Notes: generated from the sequence alone by a model not told the origin. Counted from the stretch's first letter, positions 26,301 to 35,083 are shown. The stretch: 64,000 nt of DNA from Actinoplanes auranticolor (GCF_018332655.1 NZ_BOQL01000027.1:42095-106094), one strand, 5' to 3'. Numbers and translations: made by a program.

Positions 26301-26878
26301 GTCACCTGGAGAGCGACCCCGGATCGGCGCGCTTCGACGGGACCAGGTCGCTGGCGGCCACCCCGTCACCGATCCGCACCGACCAGTCGTTCACCGTTTC
26401 GACCTGGGTGAACCTGGCGAGCCTGCCGACCGGCAACCAGACCGTGGTGGCCCAGGACGGCGTCAACCGGTCCGGCTTCTACCTGGGCACCCGGGGCTTC
26501 GGCACCGCCGGGATGAAGTGGTCGTTCTCGCTGATCGACGGGGACACCACCGCGACCAGCCCGATGGTGCACGCGGAGTCCGCCTCACCCGTGGTCGACG
26601 ACGACACCGGCTCCTGGGTGCACCTGGTCGGGGTCTACGACGCGGCGAACGCCCAGATCCGGCTCTACGTCGACGGGGTGCTGGCCAAGTCCATCGCCCG
26701 GCCGGCCCGCTGGAACGCCACCGGTCCGCTCACCGTCGGCCGGTCCCGCTGGTACAGCACCAGCGTCTACAGCACCGACTTCCTGCGCGGCAGCGTCGAC
26801 GCGACCCGCGTCTACGCCGGTGCCCTCACCCCGGGCCTCGTGGCCCGGCTCCACGACACCATGGACGGACAGCTCTGA
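23357..26878 (+). CDS. Secreted DNRLRE/LamG-domain protein, partner of the Rhs protein
   Basis: A 1173-residue exported protein. Signal peptide to about residue 38 (GSPAQAAP). Residues 45-280 are a beta-rich region of unknown type (RFRGPDGAWRAVDLGLEKR, YAEVRPGVDLVVEVTRTGFEQFLVVKN). A DNRLRE-type domain follows at about 300-480 (SASKELKLGYVEEGGTFIARSFLRWSTSALKGKQVTAATMYLWN), then a fibronectin-III-like part (480-600) and two concanavalin-A-like LamG domains at about 728-938 and 948-1173. GTG 23357 has no clear ribosome site; ACGGGAC at 23314-23320 could pair with GTCCCGT at 23352-23358 and hide the start. Its stop overlaps the Rhs start (TGATG). It may attach or display the Rhs toxin; that is inference from the fixed gene pair. 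Confidence 0.8.
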   Translation: MIRSVTTQNRLASAVVPALAVTLSIALAGVSTGSPAQAAPVTPAATAVPPDPETAASLQARASGKPVEVDALGTESTRVVANPDGSFTADVHVGPARFRGPDGAWRAVDLGLEKRSDGTVAPKAHPRGLVLSGAAGPGDHDLARLASGATALSLGWNGTLPEPVLDGEKATYAEVRPGVDLVVEVTRTGFEQFLVVKNRSAAAEVTSLAMPWRTDGMTPVSTPDGGFNLRDSQGRYVGHVPAAEMWDSTVGRKTGDHTKRAPVRMAVRKTARASALALAPETDFLNSPDTKYPVIIDPSPTLKPGFDAFVQNSFNSDQSASKELKLGYVEEGGTFIARSFLRWSTSALKGKQVTAATMYLWNHWSYSCNAAKWQVWITGGVGTSTNWDSQPAWGGDGKPVVESTMTKGYGTGNCGDGWVTANVRSTFEWAAKNNASTLTTGIRAAKADEDNNNQNTWKKFSSSEGAKDPYVSITYNSKPNAPNDITIGGKSCEPGDPQVFVSRTPYYPNVQAKVTDPDGTERTLTGQFYLAEKGKAYPAAATMSDTATNGTYATKAIPATFGLKENVTYVLRASNTDGLDSSAWSATCEFTVDSAGPAKPPTITSTEYPECLPTVCNTAGSVGASGSFVFGANGVTDVKKYRYWFDGQPKVEVPISGGGDTNAFVRIAPPSLPSALHLDDFGIGGQRVLHVESVDQAGRSSAEYRNPAQPDEAVGYNILAGTAQPEAARWRMDDPAGTTLADSSGQNRNLTIRGGVTKTLTNNKGDGGTAFTFDGTTGRAAAPAFLDYHDNFTVSADIRLGAKSVDRVIFEHTTRGLFVQNFFLIFYDAGIDRLCAQRSDAIRPESTTNPVTNWNTASAVCSTVAVPYSVTTNVTASFDGSRKTLDLYVNGVKVGVSSTARAPLPAQPWTVDVELGAGTWKGEIDDVRVWSRKLHPEEIAAAAVTEAGRWDLDGHGLDTSPMPAPRDLVDPASNEEWWLEVGHLESDPGSARFDGTRSLAATPSPIRTDQSFTVSTWVNLASLPTGNQTVVAQDGVNRSGFYLGTRGFGTAGMKWSFSLIDGDTTATSPMVHAESASPVVDDDTGSWVHLVGVYDAANAQIRLYVDGVLAKSIARPARWNATGPLTVGRSRWYSTSVYSTDFLRGSVDATRVYAGALTPGLVARLHDTMDGQL

Positions 26879-29800
26879 TGCGTGCACCCAGCACCCGCCG
26901 GCTCGCCGCCGGCCTGGTCGCCCTCATGGCGGTCACCTTCGCCCCGGAGATCCCGGCCTACGCCGCCGAGCCGGAGAAGGCCGAGCAGTACGTCCAGAAG
27001 ACGCCGTCCGTACCGGGATCGCCGGCGCAGCCCAAGCCGGTCCCGTCGCCGAAGCTGAAGCAGTTCACCCCGCCGAAGGTCGCGTGGCCGGCCGCGGCCG
27101 TCACGGAGGTCGAGCTCGCCCCGGCGACGGGCACGACGGCCCGGGCGGCGAAGGCGGCCGAGACCCGGGCCGGGTCGATGCCGGTGTACGTCACGGCGGC
27201 GAAGCCGGCCGCCGGAGCTGCGGCGAAGGCCGCGGCCGCCGGGCCGGGCCGGGTCCGGGTCGAGCTGCTGGCCCGTGACAAGGCCCTGGAAACAGGGCAT
27301 GAGCTGGCCGTACGGCTGTCCGCGCCGAGCGGTACGAGCGCCGTGAACGTCCGCATCGACTACTCCACGTTCGCCGCGGCGTACGGTGCCAACTGGGCCG
27401 AGCGGCTGCGCCTGGTCCAGGTGCCCGCCTGTGCGTTGACCGCTTCCCCGGCGGCGACGTGTTCGGCCGAGCCGCTGCCTACCGTCAACCGTGACTCCAG
27501 CGTCTCCGCCCCGGTCACAGTCGCCGCGGGCCGGGGCACGATCGTCGCGCTCGCCTCCGGGGCGTCGGGCAGTTCCGGCGACTACGGGGCCACCTCGCTC
27601 TCCCCCTCGGCGGCGTGGTCCGTCGGCGGCGCGACCGGCGGTTTCTCCTGGTCCTACGACATCAAGACGCCGCCCTCGCTGGCCGGTCCGGCGCCGGAGG
27701 TACGGCTGGGCTACTCGTCGCAAGCGGTCGACGGCCGGATGGTGACGACCAACAACCAGGCCTCCTGGGCCGGTGAGGGCTTCGACTACTCGCCCGGCTT
27801 CATCGAGCGGCGCTACGTGTCCTGCAGCGAGGACATGTCGGGCGAGCACAACAACACCACCAAGGTGTACGACCAGTGCTGGAAGACCGACAACGCCACG
27901 ATGGCGCTCAACGGTTCCGCCACCGAGCTGATCTACAACAGCAGCGAGAAGCGCTGGCACGGCCGCAACGAGAACGGCGCGCGCATCGAGCGCAAGGTCG
28001 GGGCGGTCAACGGCGACGAGGGTGAAGCCGCCGCCGAGGGCAAGGACGGCGACAAGGGCGAGTACTGGGTCGTCACGACCCCGGACGGCACGAAGTACTA
28101 CTTCGGGCTGAACCGCCTGCAGGGCTGGACCACGGGCAAGGCCGAGACCGCCTCGGTACAGACCTCCCCGGTCCACGGCAACAACCCGGACGAGCCCTGC
28201 CGCAAGGCGACGTTCGCCGCCTCCGCCTGTGACCAGGCCTACCGGTGGAACCTGGACTACGTCGTCGACCCGCACGGCAACACCATGTCGATGTGGTACG
28301 GCAAGGACACCAACAAGTACAGCCGCAACAAGTCCGAGACCGACCTCGTCCCCTACGACCGGGACGGCTACCTCAAGCGCATCGAGTACGGCACCCACCA
28401 GCGCGACAAGGTCGGCGGCGTCGCCACGGACACGGTGTACACCGCCACCAAGGCACCGATGCAGGTCGTCTTCGGCACCGCCGACCGCTGCTTCACCGCC
28501 TGCACCGACCGCGCCAACTGGCAGGACACCCCGTACGACCAGGAGTGCGTCACCGGTAAGAAGTGTGAGAACTGGAGTCCGACGTTCTGGTCCACCCGCC
28601 GGCTGTCGACCGTCACCACGAAGGTCTGGAACCCGGACGCCACCGACTACCGCGACGTGGAGCGCTGGACCCTCACCCACCGCTTCCCCGACAACGGTGA
28701 CGGCACGCCGGGCAGCCTCTGGCTGAGCGAACTGGCGCACGAGGGGCTGCTCGGCACCCGGGCCACCGTGCCGAACATCGTCTTCAACCCGACGGCCCTG
28801 GACAACCGCGTCGACACCGCGCTGCAGAACGGCCTGCGCCCGATGCGCCGGCCCCGGATGGACACCATCGTCACCGAGACCGGCGCCAAGATCGACGTCA
28901 ACTACAAACCGGTGGACTGCGCGGCCGGTGCGCTGCCCACGCCGGAGACCAACACCAAGCGGTGCTACCCGGTGCGCTGGGCGCCGGAGGACCTGGGCCA
29001 GGCCCCCGGCACCGAGATCACCGACTGGTTCCACAAGTACGTGGTCGACAACGTCATCGAGAACGACGCGACCAGCCGGCCCACCGGCAGTCCGCTGGCC
29101 ACCGTCACCCGTTACGCCTACGAGGGCGGCGCGGCCTGGCGGTACGCCGACGACGACGGTCTGACCAAGGCGAACCGCCGTACCTGGAACCAGTTCCGCG
29201 GTTACGAGCTGGTCCGCACGACCGTCGGCGAGCCGGGCGAGCAGAACATGAGCGAGAGCCGCTACTTCCGGGGCATGCACGGCGACCGCAAGGAGAAGGC
29301 GGGCGGCACCAAGGTCGCCCGGGTCACCGACTCCAAGGGCGTCGCCACCATCGACGACCTCGACGAGTACGCGGGCATGCTGCGCGAGAGCATCACCTAC
29401 GACGGCCCGGGCAAGCCGATCTCCGGTGAGCTCGAATGGCCGTGGCGCGGCGAGCCGACCGCCACCCGCACCCTCGGTACGCAGACCACGCACGCCCGGT
29501 TCGTCAGCACCGGCGAGACCCGGGGCTGGGCCGCGCTCGACGGCGGCCGCCCGGACCGCTGGACCCGTACGGTGCAGGAGTTCGACGACTTCGGCATGGC
29601 GGTCAGGTCCACCGACTACGGCGACACCGGCGTCCCGGGCGACGAGAAGTGCACGCTGACCGACTACGCCCGCAACTCCACGGCCGCCTGGCTGATGAAC
29701 TACCCCTCGCGGGTCCGGGAGTTAGCCCTGACCTGTGCCGAGGCCACCCAGAGCGGACGGGTGCTCACCGAGGCCGACGTCATCGGCGACGTGCGGACCC

Positions 29801-32800
29801 ACTTCGACGACAAGGCCTGGGGTGCCGCGCCCACGCGGGGCGAGACCACCCGGATCGAGGAGCTGAAGGCCTGGCGGAACAACGCCCCGGAGTACCTGAC
29901 CACCAAGACCGCGGTCTACGACGACTACGGCCGGGTGACCGACCTGTACGACGTGGCCAACCGGCGTACCCGGACCGCCTACACGCCCGCGGTGGGCGGG
30001 CCGCTCAGCAAGGTCGTGGTGACCAACCCGGCCGGCTGGACCGACATCACCGAGTCCGACCCGATGGGCAACGCGACCCGGATCGAGGACGCCAACAGCC
30101 GGGTCACGACGAAGCGGTACGACGGCCTCGGCCGCCTCACCGACGTCTGGCTGCCGGGCCGCAGCACGAGCGCAACCCCGAACTTCGCCCATGCGTACGG
30201 GATCAGCAACACCGCGGCCACCTGGGTGGAGACGAAGACGTTGAACCCGGCCGGGGCGCAGGTGCCGATGGTCGAGTTCTACGACGCCCTGCTACGGGTG
30301 CGGCAGCGGCAGTACGGCTCGGGGACCGGTGTCGGCCGGATCGTGTCGGACAGCTTCTACGACTCGGCCGGCCGCCAGTACCTGACCTGGGGTCCGTACC
30401 ACGAGCAGAGCAAGGGCGTGGAGCGCGCGCTGTGGGTCCCCGCGGACGCGCACGAGAAGATCGACATCTGGAACCGCAAGTTCTACGACGGTGCCGGCCG
30501 GGTCAAGGCGGACGTGCAGTACAGCCGGCTGACCGAGACCTGGCGGACGACCACGACGTACACCGGTGACCGGACGACCGTCGTACCGCCGCTGGGTGGC
30601 ACGGCCAGCGCCACCGTGACCGACGCCGCCGGCCGCACCACCGAGCTGTGGCAGTACAAGTCGCGGGACCTCGTCGGCGGTTACGACCGCACGGTCCACA
30701 CCTACGACCGCAAGGGCAAGCAGAGCAAGGTCCGCAACCAGGCCGGCACGGAGTGGCGGTTCGGCTGGGACCTGCGCGGCCGGCAGACCTCCGCGGTGGA
30801 CCCGGACAAGGGCACGTCGCGGACGACCTTCGACGACGAGAGCCGCGTCGTCACGGTGACCGACGGGCGCGAGCGGACGCTGACGTACAGCTACGCCGAC
30901 CCGCTGGGCCGCAAGACCGCGCTCCACGAGGGCACCGAGGTCACCCCGGCCCGGCAACTGGCCGCCTGGGGCTACGACGAGGTGCTGGACACCGCCGGTA
31001 AGAACATCTCCCTGGGTATGCAGACCTCCAGCACCCGCTACGTCGGCGGGGCCACCGGGGCCGCATACCGCAAGGCCACCACCGGTCTCGACAGCGCGGG
31101 CCGGGTCACCAAGTCGACCGTGACGGTGCCGTCGGCCGCCACCGGCCTGGCCGGCACCTACGAGTACCAGTCGAGCTTCAAGGTGGACGGTTCGCCGGCC
31201 ACGACCCGGCTGCCCGCCATCGGCGGGACCGGCGGGCTGGGGGTGGAGACCCTGTCGTACGGCTACCAGTCGACCGGCCTGGCCACCACCCTGGCCAGCA
31301 CGCTGGGCTCGAGCTACGTGGTCTCGACCGGCTACACCGAGTACGGCGAGACCGGCCTGATGACGCTGCGCAACGCCAGTGGCCGGACGGCTCAGATCGG
31401 GCAGTACTACGAGACGAAGACCCGGCGGCTGAACCGGATCTGGACCACCCGGGAGCAGAACCCGGCCAGCGTGTCCGACCTGTACTTCGGCTATGACGAC
31501 ATGGGCAACGTGATCTCGGCCAAGGAGTCGTCGAGCACCGCCGGCGCCGAGAACCAGTGTTTCTCGTACGACTATCTCGCCCGGCTGACCGAGGCCTGGA
31601 CGCCCGCCGACCCCGACTGCAAGGCCGCCCCGACGACGGCCGCGCTCACCGGGCCGGCGCCCTACTGGACGTCGTGGCGGTTCGACACCGCCGGTAACCG
31701 CACGGAGCAGATCGAGCACCGGACCCCGGCGGGCGAGCGGACCACGACGTACGCGTACCCGGCGCAGACGGCGGCCCGTCCGCACGCGATGACCGGTACG
31801 ACGACGACCGACACCGCCGGCACGAGGACGGCGGCCTACGGCTACGACAACTCGGGCAACACGATCACCCGTCCCGCGGCCACCGGCACCCAGACCCTGG
31901 GCTGGAACGCCGAGGGGCGCATGGAGAGCAGCACCGACAGCACGGGCATCACCACCTACCTGTACGACGCGGACGGCGGCCGGCTGCTCCGCAAGGATCC
32001 GAACGGCACGACGCTGTACCTGCCCGGCCAGGAGCTGCGGGTGGATCCCCAGGGTCAGCGCATCGGCTGCACCCGCTACTACCAGCACGCGGGCAAGGCG
32101 GTCGCGATGCGGACGACGGCCGGGGTCACCTGGCTGGCCGGCGACCACCAGGGCACGTCGAGCATCGCCATCGACGCGGTGTCGCAGGCGTTCTCGGTGC
32201 GGCGGCAGGACCCGTTCGGCAACGCGCGGGGCGCGGTCACCGGCGCCTCCTGGCCGGCCGCGATGGACAAGGGCCTGGTCGGCGGCACGAAGGACAACTC
32301 CGGCCTGACCCACCTGGGCGCCCGGATGTACGACCCGGTGATCGGCCGGTTCGTGTCCGTCGACCCGATCGTCGACTTCAACGACCCGCAGCAGATCCAG
32401 GGTTACTCGTACGCGAACAACACCCCGGTCACCAAGAGCGACCCCAGCGGCCTGATGCCGATGATGGACGACCGGACGCCCTGCACCCCGGACCTGTGCG
32501 GCAACAACTACAACCGCGGCGGGCAGACGGGCAAGAAGCAGAAGCGGGACAACCCGTACCGCAGCGATTACGAGGAGCGGCAGGCCACCGGCAATCCGGC
32601 CGAGGCCGAGCGGATCCGCGCGGTGCGCAAGCGGCAGATCATGGAGGGCAAGTTCGGCATCCGGGACCGCCTCAAGGAGCAGATGGACAAGGCGTTCGAC
32701 CAGGCCGAGAAGAACGCCGCCGCGGCCAGCGGCGGGCGGCGCTGCGCCCTCTGCAGGATCGCGAAGCCGCTGATCGAGGACTTCACCGAGGACATGATGG

Positions 32801-33297
32801 TGGAGGCGTGGATCGACGCCGCGCTCGCCCGGATCGACGAGTCCCGCCACGACGACAAACACAAGCAGAAGGACAACGTCGCCTTCGACGACGACGAGTT
32901 CGTCATCGCCTTCGAGCTGGCGCACACCGGGCGCATCGTGGAGTCACGGGACGAGAGTCTGCGGACGGTGGGCAATCCGGACTCCAAGGTGTTCGACGCG
33001 TACGTGGACGACGTGCGCTCGGAGTTCAAGAGCACCACCTCGAACAGTGCCAACCGGATCGGTGACATCTACAGCGGGGCCAACAAACAACACGCCACCC
33101 GGCTCTACCTTTACACCGGCGACGACACCGAAGCGGAGAGTGTGAAGAAGGGCCAGGCGAACTTCGCCCGGATGTCCAAGAACCGCGACGTACAGGAACT
33201 CCGGGAGGTCCAGGTGATGGGCGAGGTGACGGCGCCGCTGCAGAGCCTCTCCGAGGACCTCGACTGCGAGGGCTGGGACTGGTGGAACGGTTGTTGA
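26878..33297 (+). CDS. Rhs-repeat polymorphic toxin with CdiA-like nuclease tip
   Basis: A 2139-residue Sec-exported protein (signal peptide MRAPSTRRLAAGLVALMAVTFAPEIPAYA). A Pro/Ala-rich stretch is followed by a region with GGFSWSYDIKTPPSLAGPAPEVRLGYSSQAVDG, then many YD repeats (for example YDGLGRLTDVW, YDNSGNTITR, YDADGGRLLRKD). The Rhs core GLTHLGARMYDPVIGRFVSVDPI lies at about 1809-1831 and ends in DPSGL at 1859. The last 280 residues are the variable toxin tip. Within it NPDSKVFDAYVDD (2033-2045) and EFK (Glu2049, Lys2051) make a PD-(D/E)xK-type active site, followed by NRIGDIYSGANKQHATRLYLY, similar in layout to the tRNA nuclease tip of CdiA. The likely immunity gene overlaps the stop. 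Confidence 0.88.
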   Translation: MRAPSTRRLAAGLVALMAVTFAPEIPAYAAEPEKAEQYVQKTPSVPGSPAQPKPVPSPKLKQFTPPKVAWPAAAVTEVELAPATGTTARAAKAAETRAGSMPVYVTAAKPAAGAAAKAAAAGPGRVRVELLARDKALETGHELAVRLSAPSGTSAVNVRIDYSTFAAAYGANWAERLRLVQVPACALTASPAATCSAEPLPTVNRDSSVSAPVTVAAGRGTIVALASGASGSSGDYGATSLSPSAAWSVGGATGGFSWSYDIKTPPSLAGPAPEVRLGYSSQAVDGRMVTTNNQASWAGEGFDYSPGFIERRYVSCSEDMSGEHNNTTKVYDQCWKTDNATMALNGSATELIYNSSEKRWHGRNENGARIERKVGAVNGDEGEAAAEGKDGDKGEYWVVTTPDGTKYYFGLNRLQGWTTGKAETASVQTSPVHGNNPDEPCRKATFAASACDQAYRWNLDYVVDPHGNTMSMWYGKDTNKYSRNKSETDLVPYDRDGYLKRIEYGTHQRDKVGGVATDTVYTATKAPMQVVFGTADRCFTACTDRANWQDTPYDQECVTGKKCENWSPTFWSTRRLSTVTTKVWNPDATDYRDVERWTLTHRFPDNGDGTPGSLWLSELAHEGLLGTRATVPNIVFNPTALDNRVDTALQNGLRPMRRPRMDTIVTETGAKIDVNYKPVDCAAGALPTPETNTKRCYPVRWAPEDLGQAPGTEITDWFHKYVVDNVIENDATSRPTGSPLATVTRYAYEGGAAWRYADDDGLTKANRRTWNQFRGYELVRTTVGEPGEQNMSESRYFRGMHGDRKEKAGGTKVARVTDSKGVATIDDLDEYAGMLRESITYDGPGKPISGELEWPWRGEPTATRTLGTQTTHARFVSTGETRGWAALDGGRPDRWTRTVQEFDDFGMAVRSTDYGDTGVPGDEKCTLTDYARNSTAAWLMNYPSRVRELALTCAEATQSGRVLTEADVIGDVRTHFDDKAWGAAPTRGETTRIEELKAWRNNAPEYLTTKTAVYDDYGRVTDLYDVANRRTRTAYTPAVGGPLSKVVVTNPAGWTDITESDPMGNATRIEDANSRVTTKRYDGLGRLTDVWLPGRSTSATPNFAHAYGISNTAATWVETKTLNPAGAQVPMVEFYDALLRVRQRQYGSGTGVGRIVSDSFYDSAGRQYLTWGPYHEQSKGVERALWVPADAHEKIDIWNRKFYDGAGRVKADVQYSRLTETWRTTTTYTGDRTTVVPPLGGTASATVTDAAGRTTELWQYKSRDLVGGYDRTVHTYDRKGKQSKVRNQAGTEWRFGWDLRGRQTSAVDPDKGTSRTTFDDESRVVTVTDGRERTLTYSYADPLGRKTALHEGTEVTPARQLAAWGYDEVLDTAGKNISLGMQTSSTRYVGGATGAAYRKATTGLDSAGRVTKSTVTVPSAATGLAGTYEYQSSFKVDGSPATTRLPAIGGTGGLGVETLSYGYQSTGLATTLASTLGSSYVVSTGYTEYGETGLMTLRNASGRTAQIGQYYETKTRRLNRIWTTREQNPASVSDLYFGYDDMGNVISAKESSSTAGAENQCFSYDYLARLTEAWTPADPDCKAAPTTAALTGPAPYWTSWRFDTAGNRTEQIEHRTPAGERTTTYAYPAQTAARPHAMTGTTTTDTAGTRTAAYGYDNSGNTITRPAATGTQTLGWNAEGRMESSTDSTGITTYLYDADGGRLLRKDPNGTTLYLPGQELRVDPQGQRIGCTRYYQHAGKAVAMRTTAGVTWLAGDHQGTSSIAIDAVSQAFSVRRQDPFGNARGAVTGASWPAAMDKGLVGGTKDNSGLTHLGARMYDPVIGRFVSVDPIVDFNDPQQIQGYSYANNTPVTKSDPSGLMPMMDDRTPCTPDLCGNNYNRGGQTGKKQKRDNPYRSDYEERQATGNPAEAERIRAVRKRQIMEGKFGIRDRLKEQMDKAFDQAEKNAAAASGGRRCALCRIAKPLIEDFTEDMMVEAWIDAALARIDESRHDDKHKQKDNVAFDDDEFVIAFELAHTGRIVESRDESLRTVGNPDSKVFDAYVDDVRSEFKSTTSNSANRIGDIYSGANKQHATRLYLYTGDDTEAESVKKGQANFARMSKNRDVQELREVQVMGEVTAPLQSLSEDLDCEGWDWWNGC

Positions 33298-34073
33298 CCG
33301 GGTACGGGCTCGCCGACGTCCAGGAGTCGACGACGGCGGGCGGGGTACGGCTGCTGAGCGCGGCCGTACCCCCGCAGGACCACGACCACATCTGGCGGGC
33401 GTTGCGGGCGGACCACGGCCGTACCGGCTGGTGGCCGGTCCTGAGCTGGTCCGCCCGCGAGGCGCACCGGAGCACCTTCGACTATCCGGTGGAAGCGCAG
33501 GGCACGGACGCGCTCCGGCGGGCCTTGGCGCTGGACCCCGTCGAGTGCTTCGCGGAACTGACCCGGTCCCGGTGGGAGGAACGGCTCGCCGACCTCGAAC
33601 CGGCCCAGCGGGCGGAGGTCTGGGCGGAGGACTACGACGCGCAGGCCCTGGCCGGCCGGCTGACCCGGGTCACGTCCCCGCCGCCCGGCCGCCGCCGGGA
33701 GACCTCGGCCTACCCGCCGGGCGAGGTGCTGCTGGTGCCGGCCGCGGCCGGCCACGAGGTGCCGGTCCTGGTGCCGGGACTGATCGAGCCCGCCAACTGG
33801 TTCGGCGGGCCCGGCCACCCGGATCTGGAGCCGGCGGACCACCTCGCGGTGCTGCGGTTGTGGCACGAGCGGCACGCCGCCGACCTCTACTTCGCCAACG
33901 GCTCACGGCTCGAGCTCTCCGTGGGCCGGCCGCCGGTGGAGCCGGTCGAGGTGGCGCAGTGCGCGGTGGAGCAGTTCGTCTACTGCGGCGATCTGGGGCA
34001 GCTGGTCGGAGATCCGATCGATGTGGCGCGCAAGCAGGTGCCGGCCGGCCACTGGTCCTTCTGGTGGGACTGA
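33282..34073 (+). CDS. DUF4253-like protein, probable immunity protein to the Rhs tip
   Basis: A 263-residue cytoplasmic protein. The C-terminal third (VLRLWHERHAADLYFANGSRLELSVGRPPVEPVEVAQCAVEQFVYCGDLGQ) has the pattern of DUF4253: a Trp-x-x-x-(H/Y) helix, a strand ending in Leu-x-Val-x-x-Pro-Pro and an Ala-x-(E/Q) helix with Tyr-x-x-x-Asp. The N-terminal part is unrelated to anything I recognise. GTG 33282 lies 16 bp inside the Rhs gene, so both are translated together, the arrangement of toxin-immunity pairs. It is rich in acidic residues, which would suit blocking a nuclease. Immunity function is inferred from position and family. Confidence 0.72.
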   Translation: MERLLTGYGLADVQESTTAGGVRLLSAAVPPQDHDHIWRALRADHGRTGWWPVLSWSAREAHRSTFDYPVEAQGTDALRRALALDPVECFAELTRSRWEERLADLEPAQRAEVWAEDYDAQALAGRLTRVTSPPPGRRRETSAYPPGEVLLVPAAAGHEVPVLVPGLIEPANWFGGPGHPDLEPADHLAVLRLWHERHAADLYFANGSRLELSVGRPPVEPVEVAQCAVEQFVYCGDLGQLVGDPIDVARKQVPAGHWSFWWD

Positions 34074-34328
34074 GCGGGCCCCCGCGCTGAGGGGTGTCGA
34101 TGGGCCGGATGACCGAGGCGACCGGCCGATCGGCCAGGTGCGCCTCGGTGAAGCGGTGAGGTGCTGATTGCTCCTCGGTAACGAGCCGCGTGTGTCTCTG
34201 GTCCGGCGCGTTCTCGCTGGTTACGTTGCCTGCGTAACACCGCAACACTGAAGCGTCGCCACGACTCATGACCGTCGGCGGCGGGGTCGGACCCGACCGA
34301 TGGCGGTCGTATATATAACGCACGAGGC
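34074..34328. other. Gene-free spacer between the Rhs cluster and menG
   Basis: No credible reading frame. It contains a small inverted repeat GTTACG-n7-CGTAAC at 34220-34238 and, at its right end, an AT-rich TATATATAA at 34310-34318 that looks like a -10 region for menG; no good -35 is visible. Otherwise I see nothing. Confidence 0.4.
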
Positions 34329-34358
34329 ACGGGCGGGATGGGTCACCATCCCGCCCGT
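34329..34358 (+). terminator. Strong hairpin just upstream of menG (terminator or leader stem)
   Basis: Perfect 13-bp stem ACGGGCGGGATGG / CCATCCCGCCCGT with a 4-nt loop, followed by TCTGTGTGTGG. It lies 11 bp downstream of the TATATATAA element and 29 bp upstream of the menG start codon. It could end readthrough from the Rhs cluster. If the TATATATAA is the menG promoter, it would form right at the 5' end of the menG mRNA. Confidence 0.6.
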
Positions 34359-34387
34359 TCTGTGTGTGGACCTGGCAGGATCCATAC

Positions 34388-35083
34388 GTGACGCGCGCAG
34401 ATCTGGACAAGCAGCCGCACGAGGTCGCCGAGATGTTCGACGGTGTGGCCGAGCGGTACGACCTCACCAACACGGTGCTCTCCTTCGGCCAGGACCGCGG
34501 CTGGCGCCGGGCCACCCGGGCCGCCCTGGGGCTGCGGCCGGGGGAGCGGGTCCTGGACGTCGGCGCGGGCACCGGGGTGTCGACCGAGGAGCTGGGCCGT
34601 TCGGGGGCGTACGCGGTCGGGGCCGATCTCTCCACCGGCATGCTGCGCGCCGGTCGGGCTGCCGGCCGGGCCGTGCCGCTGGTGGCCGGCGACGCGCTCC
34701 GGCTGCCGTTCCCCGACGAGGCGTTCGACGCGGTGACGATCTCCTTCGCCCTGCGCAACGTCGTGGACACCGGCGCGGCGCTGCGGGAGCTGGGCCGGGT
34801 CACCCGGCCGGGCGGGCGGCTGGTGGTGTGCGAGTTCAGCCACCCGACCAACGCGGCGTTCCGCACCGTCTACCTGTCGTACCTGATGCGCAGCCTGCCC
34901 ACTGTGGCCCGCGGCGTGTCGAGCAACCCCGAGGCGTACGTCTATCTGGCCGAGTCGATCCGCGCCTGGCCGGACCAGGCCGGTCTCGCCGCCCGCGTCG
35001 CGGGCTCGGGTCCGTGGGCGCGGGTCGGGTGGCGCAACCTCACCGGTGGGGTCGTTGCCCTGCACCGGGCCACGAAGATCTGA
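34388..35083 (+). CDS. menG: Demethylmenaquinone methyltransferase
   Basis: SAM-dependent C-methyltransferase (UbiE/MenG family) that completes the menaquinone head group. The 231-residue protein starts TRADLDKQPHEVAEMFDGVAERYDLTNTVLSFGQDRGWRR, the family N-terminus. It has the SAM-binding motif VLDVGAGTGVSTEEL, then GDALRLPFPDEAFDAVTISFALRNV (motif II) and LGRVTRPGGRLVVCEFSHP. I chose GTG 34388, preceded by AGGA at 7 bp; another GTG at 34364 would add eight residues foreign to the family. It lies upstream of menJ and the nuo genes, in keeping with a quinone cluster, but probably has its own promoter. Confidence 0.92.
   Translation: MTRADLDKQPHEVAEMFDGVAERYDLTNTVLSFGQDRGWRRATRAALGLRPGERVLDVGAGTGVSTEELGRSGAYAVGADLSTGMLRAGRAAGRAVPLVAGDALRLPFPDEAFDAVTISFALRNVVDTGAALRELGRVTRPGGRLVVCEFSHPTNAAFRTVYLSYLMRSLPTVARGVSSNPEAYVYLAESIRAWPDQAGLAARVAGSGPWARVGWRNLTGGVVALHRATKI

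Noticed and set aside
23456..26305. Minus-strand frame of 949 codons opposite the LamG protein
   Set aside because: A shadow of the DNRLRE/LamG gene, with Val/Arg/Gly-rich sequence lacking motifs.
34364..34387. Earlier GTG start for menG
   Set aside because: It would overlap the region just after the hairpin and add residues not found in the family; GTG 34388 has the better ribosome site.
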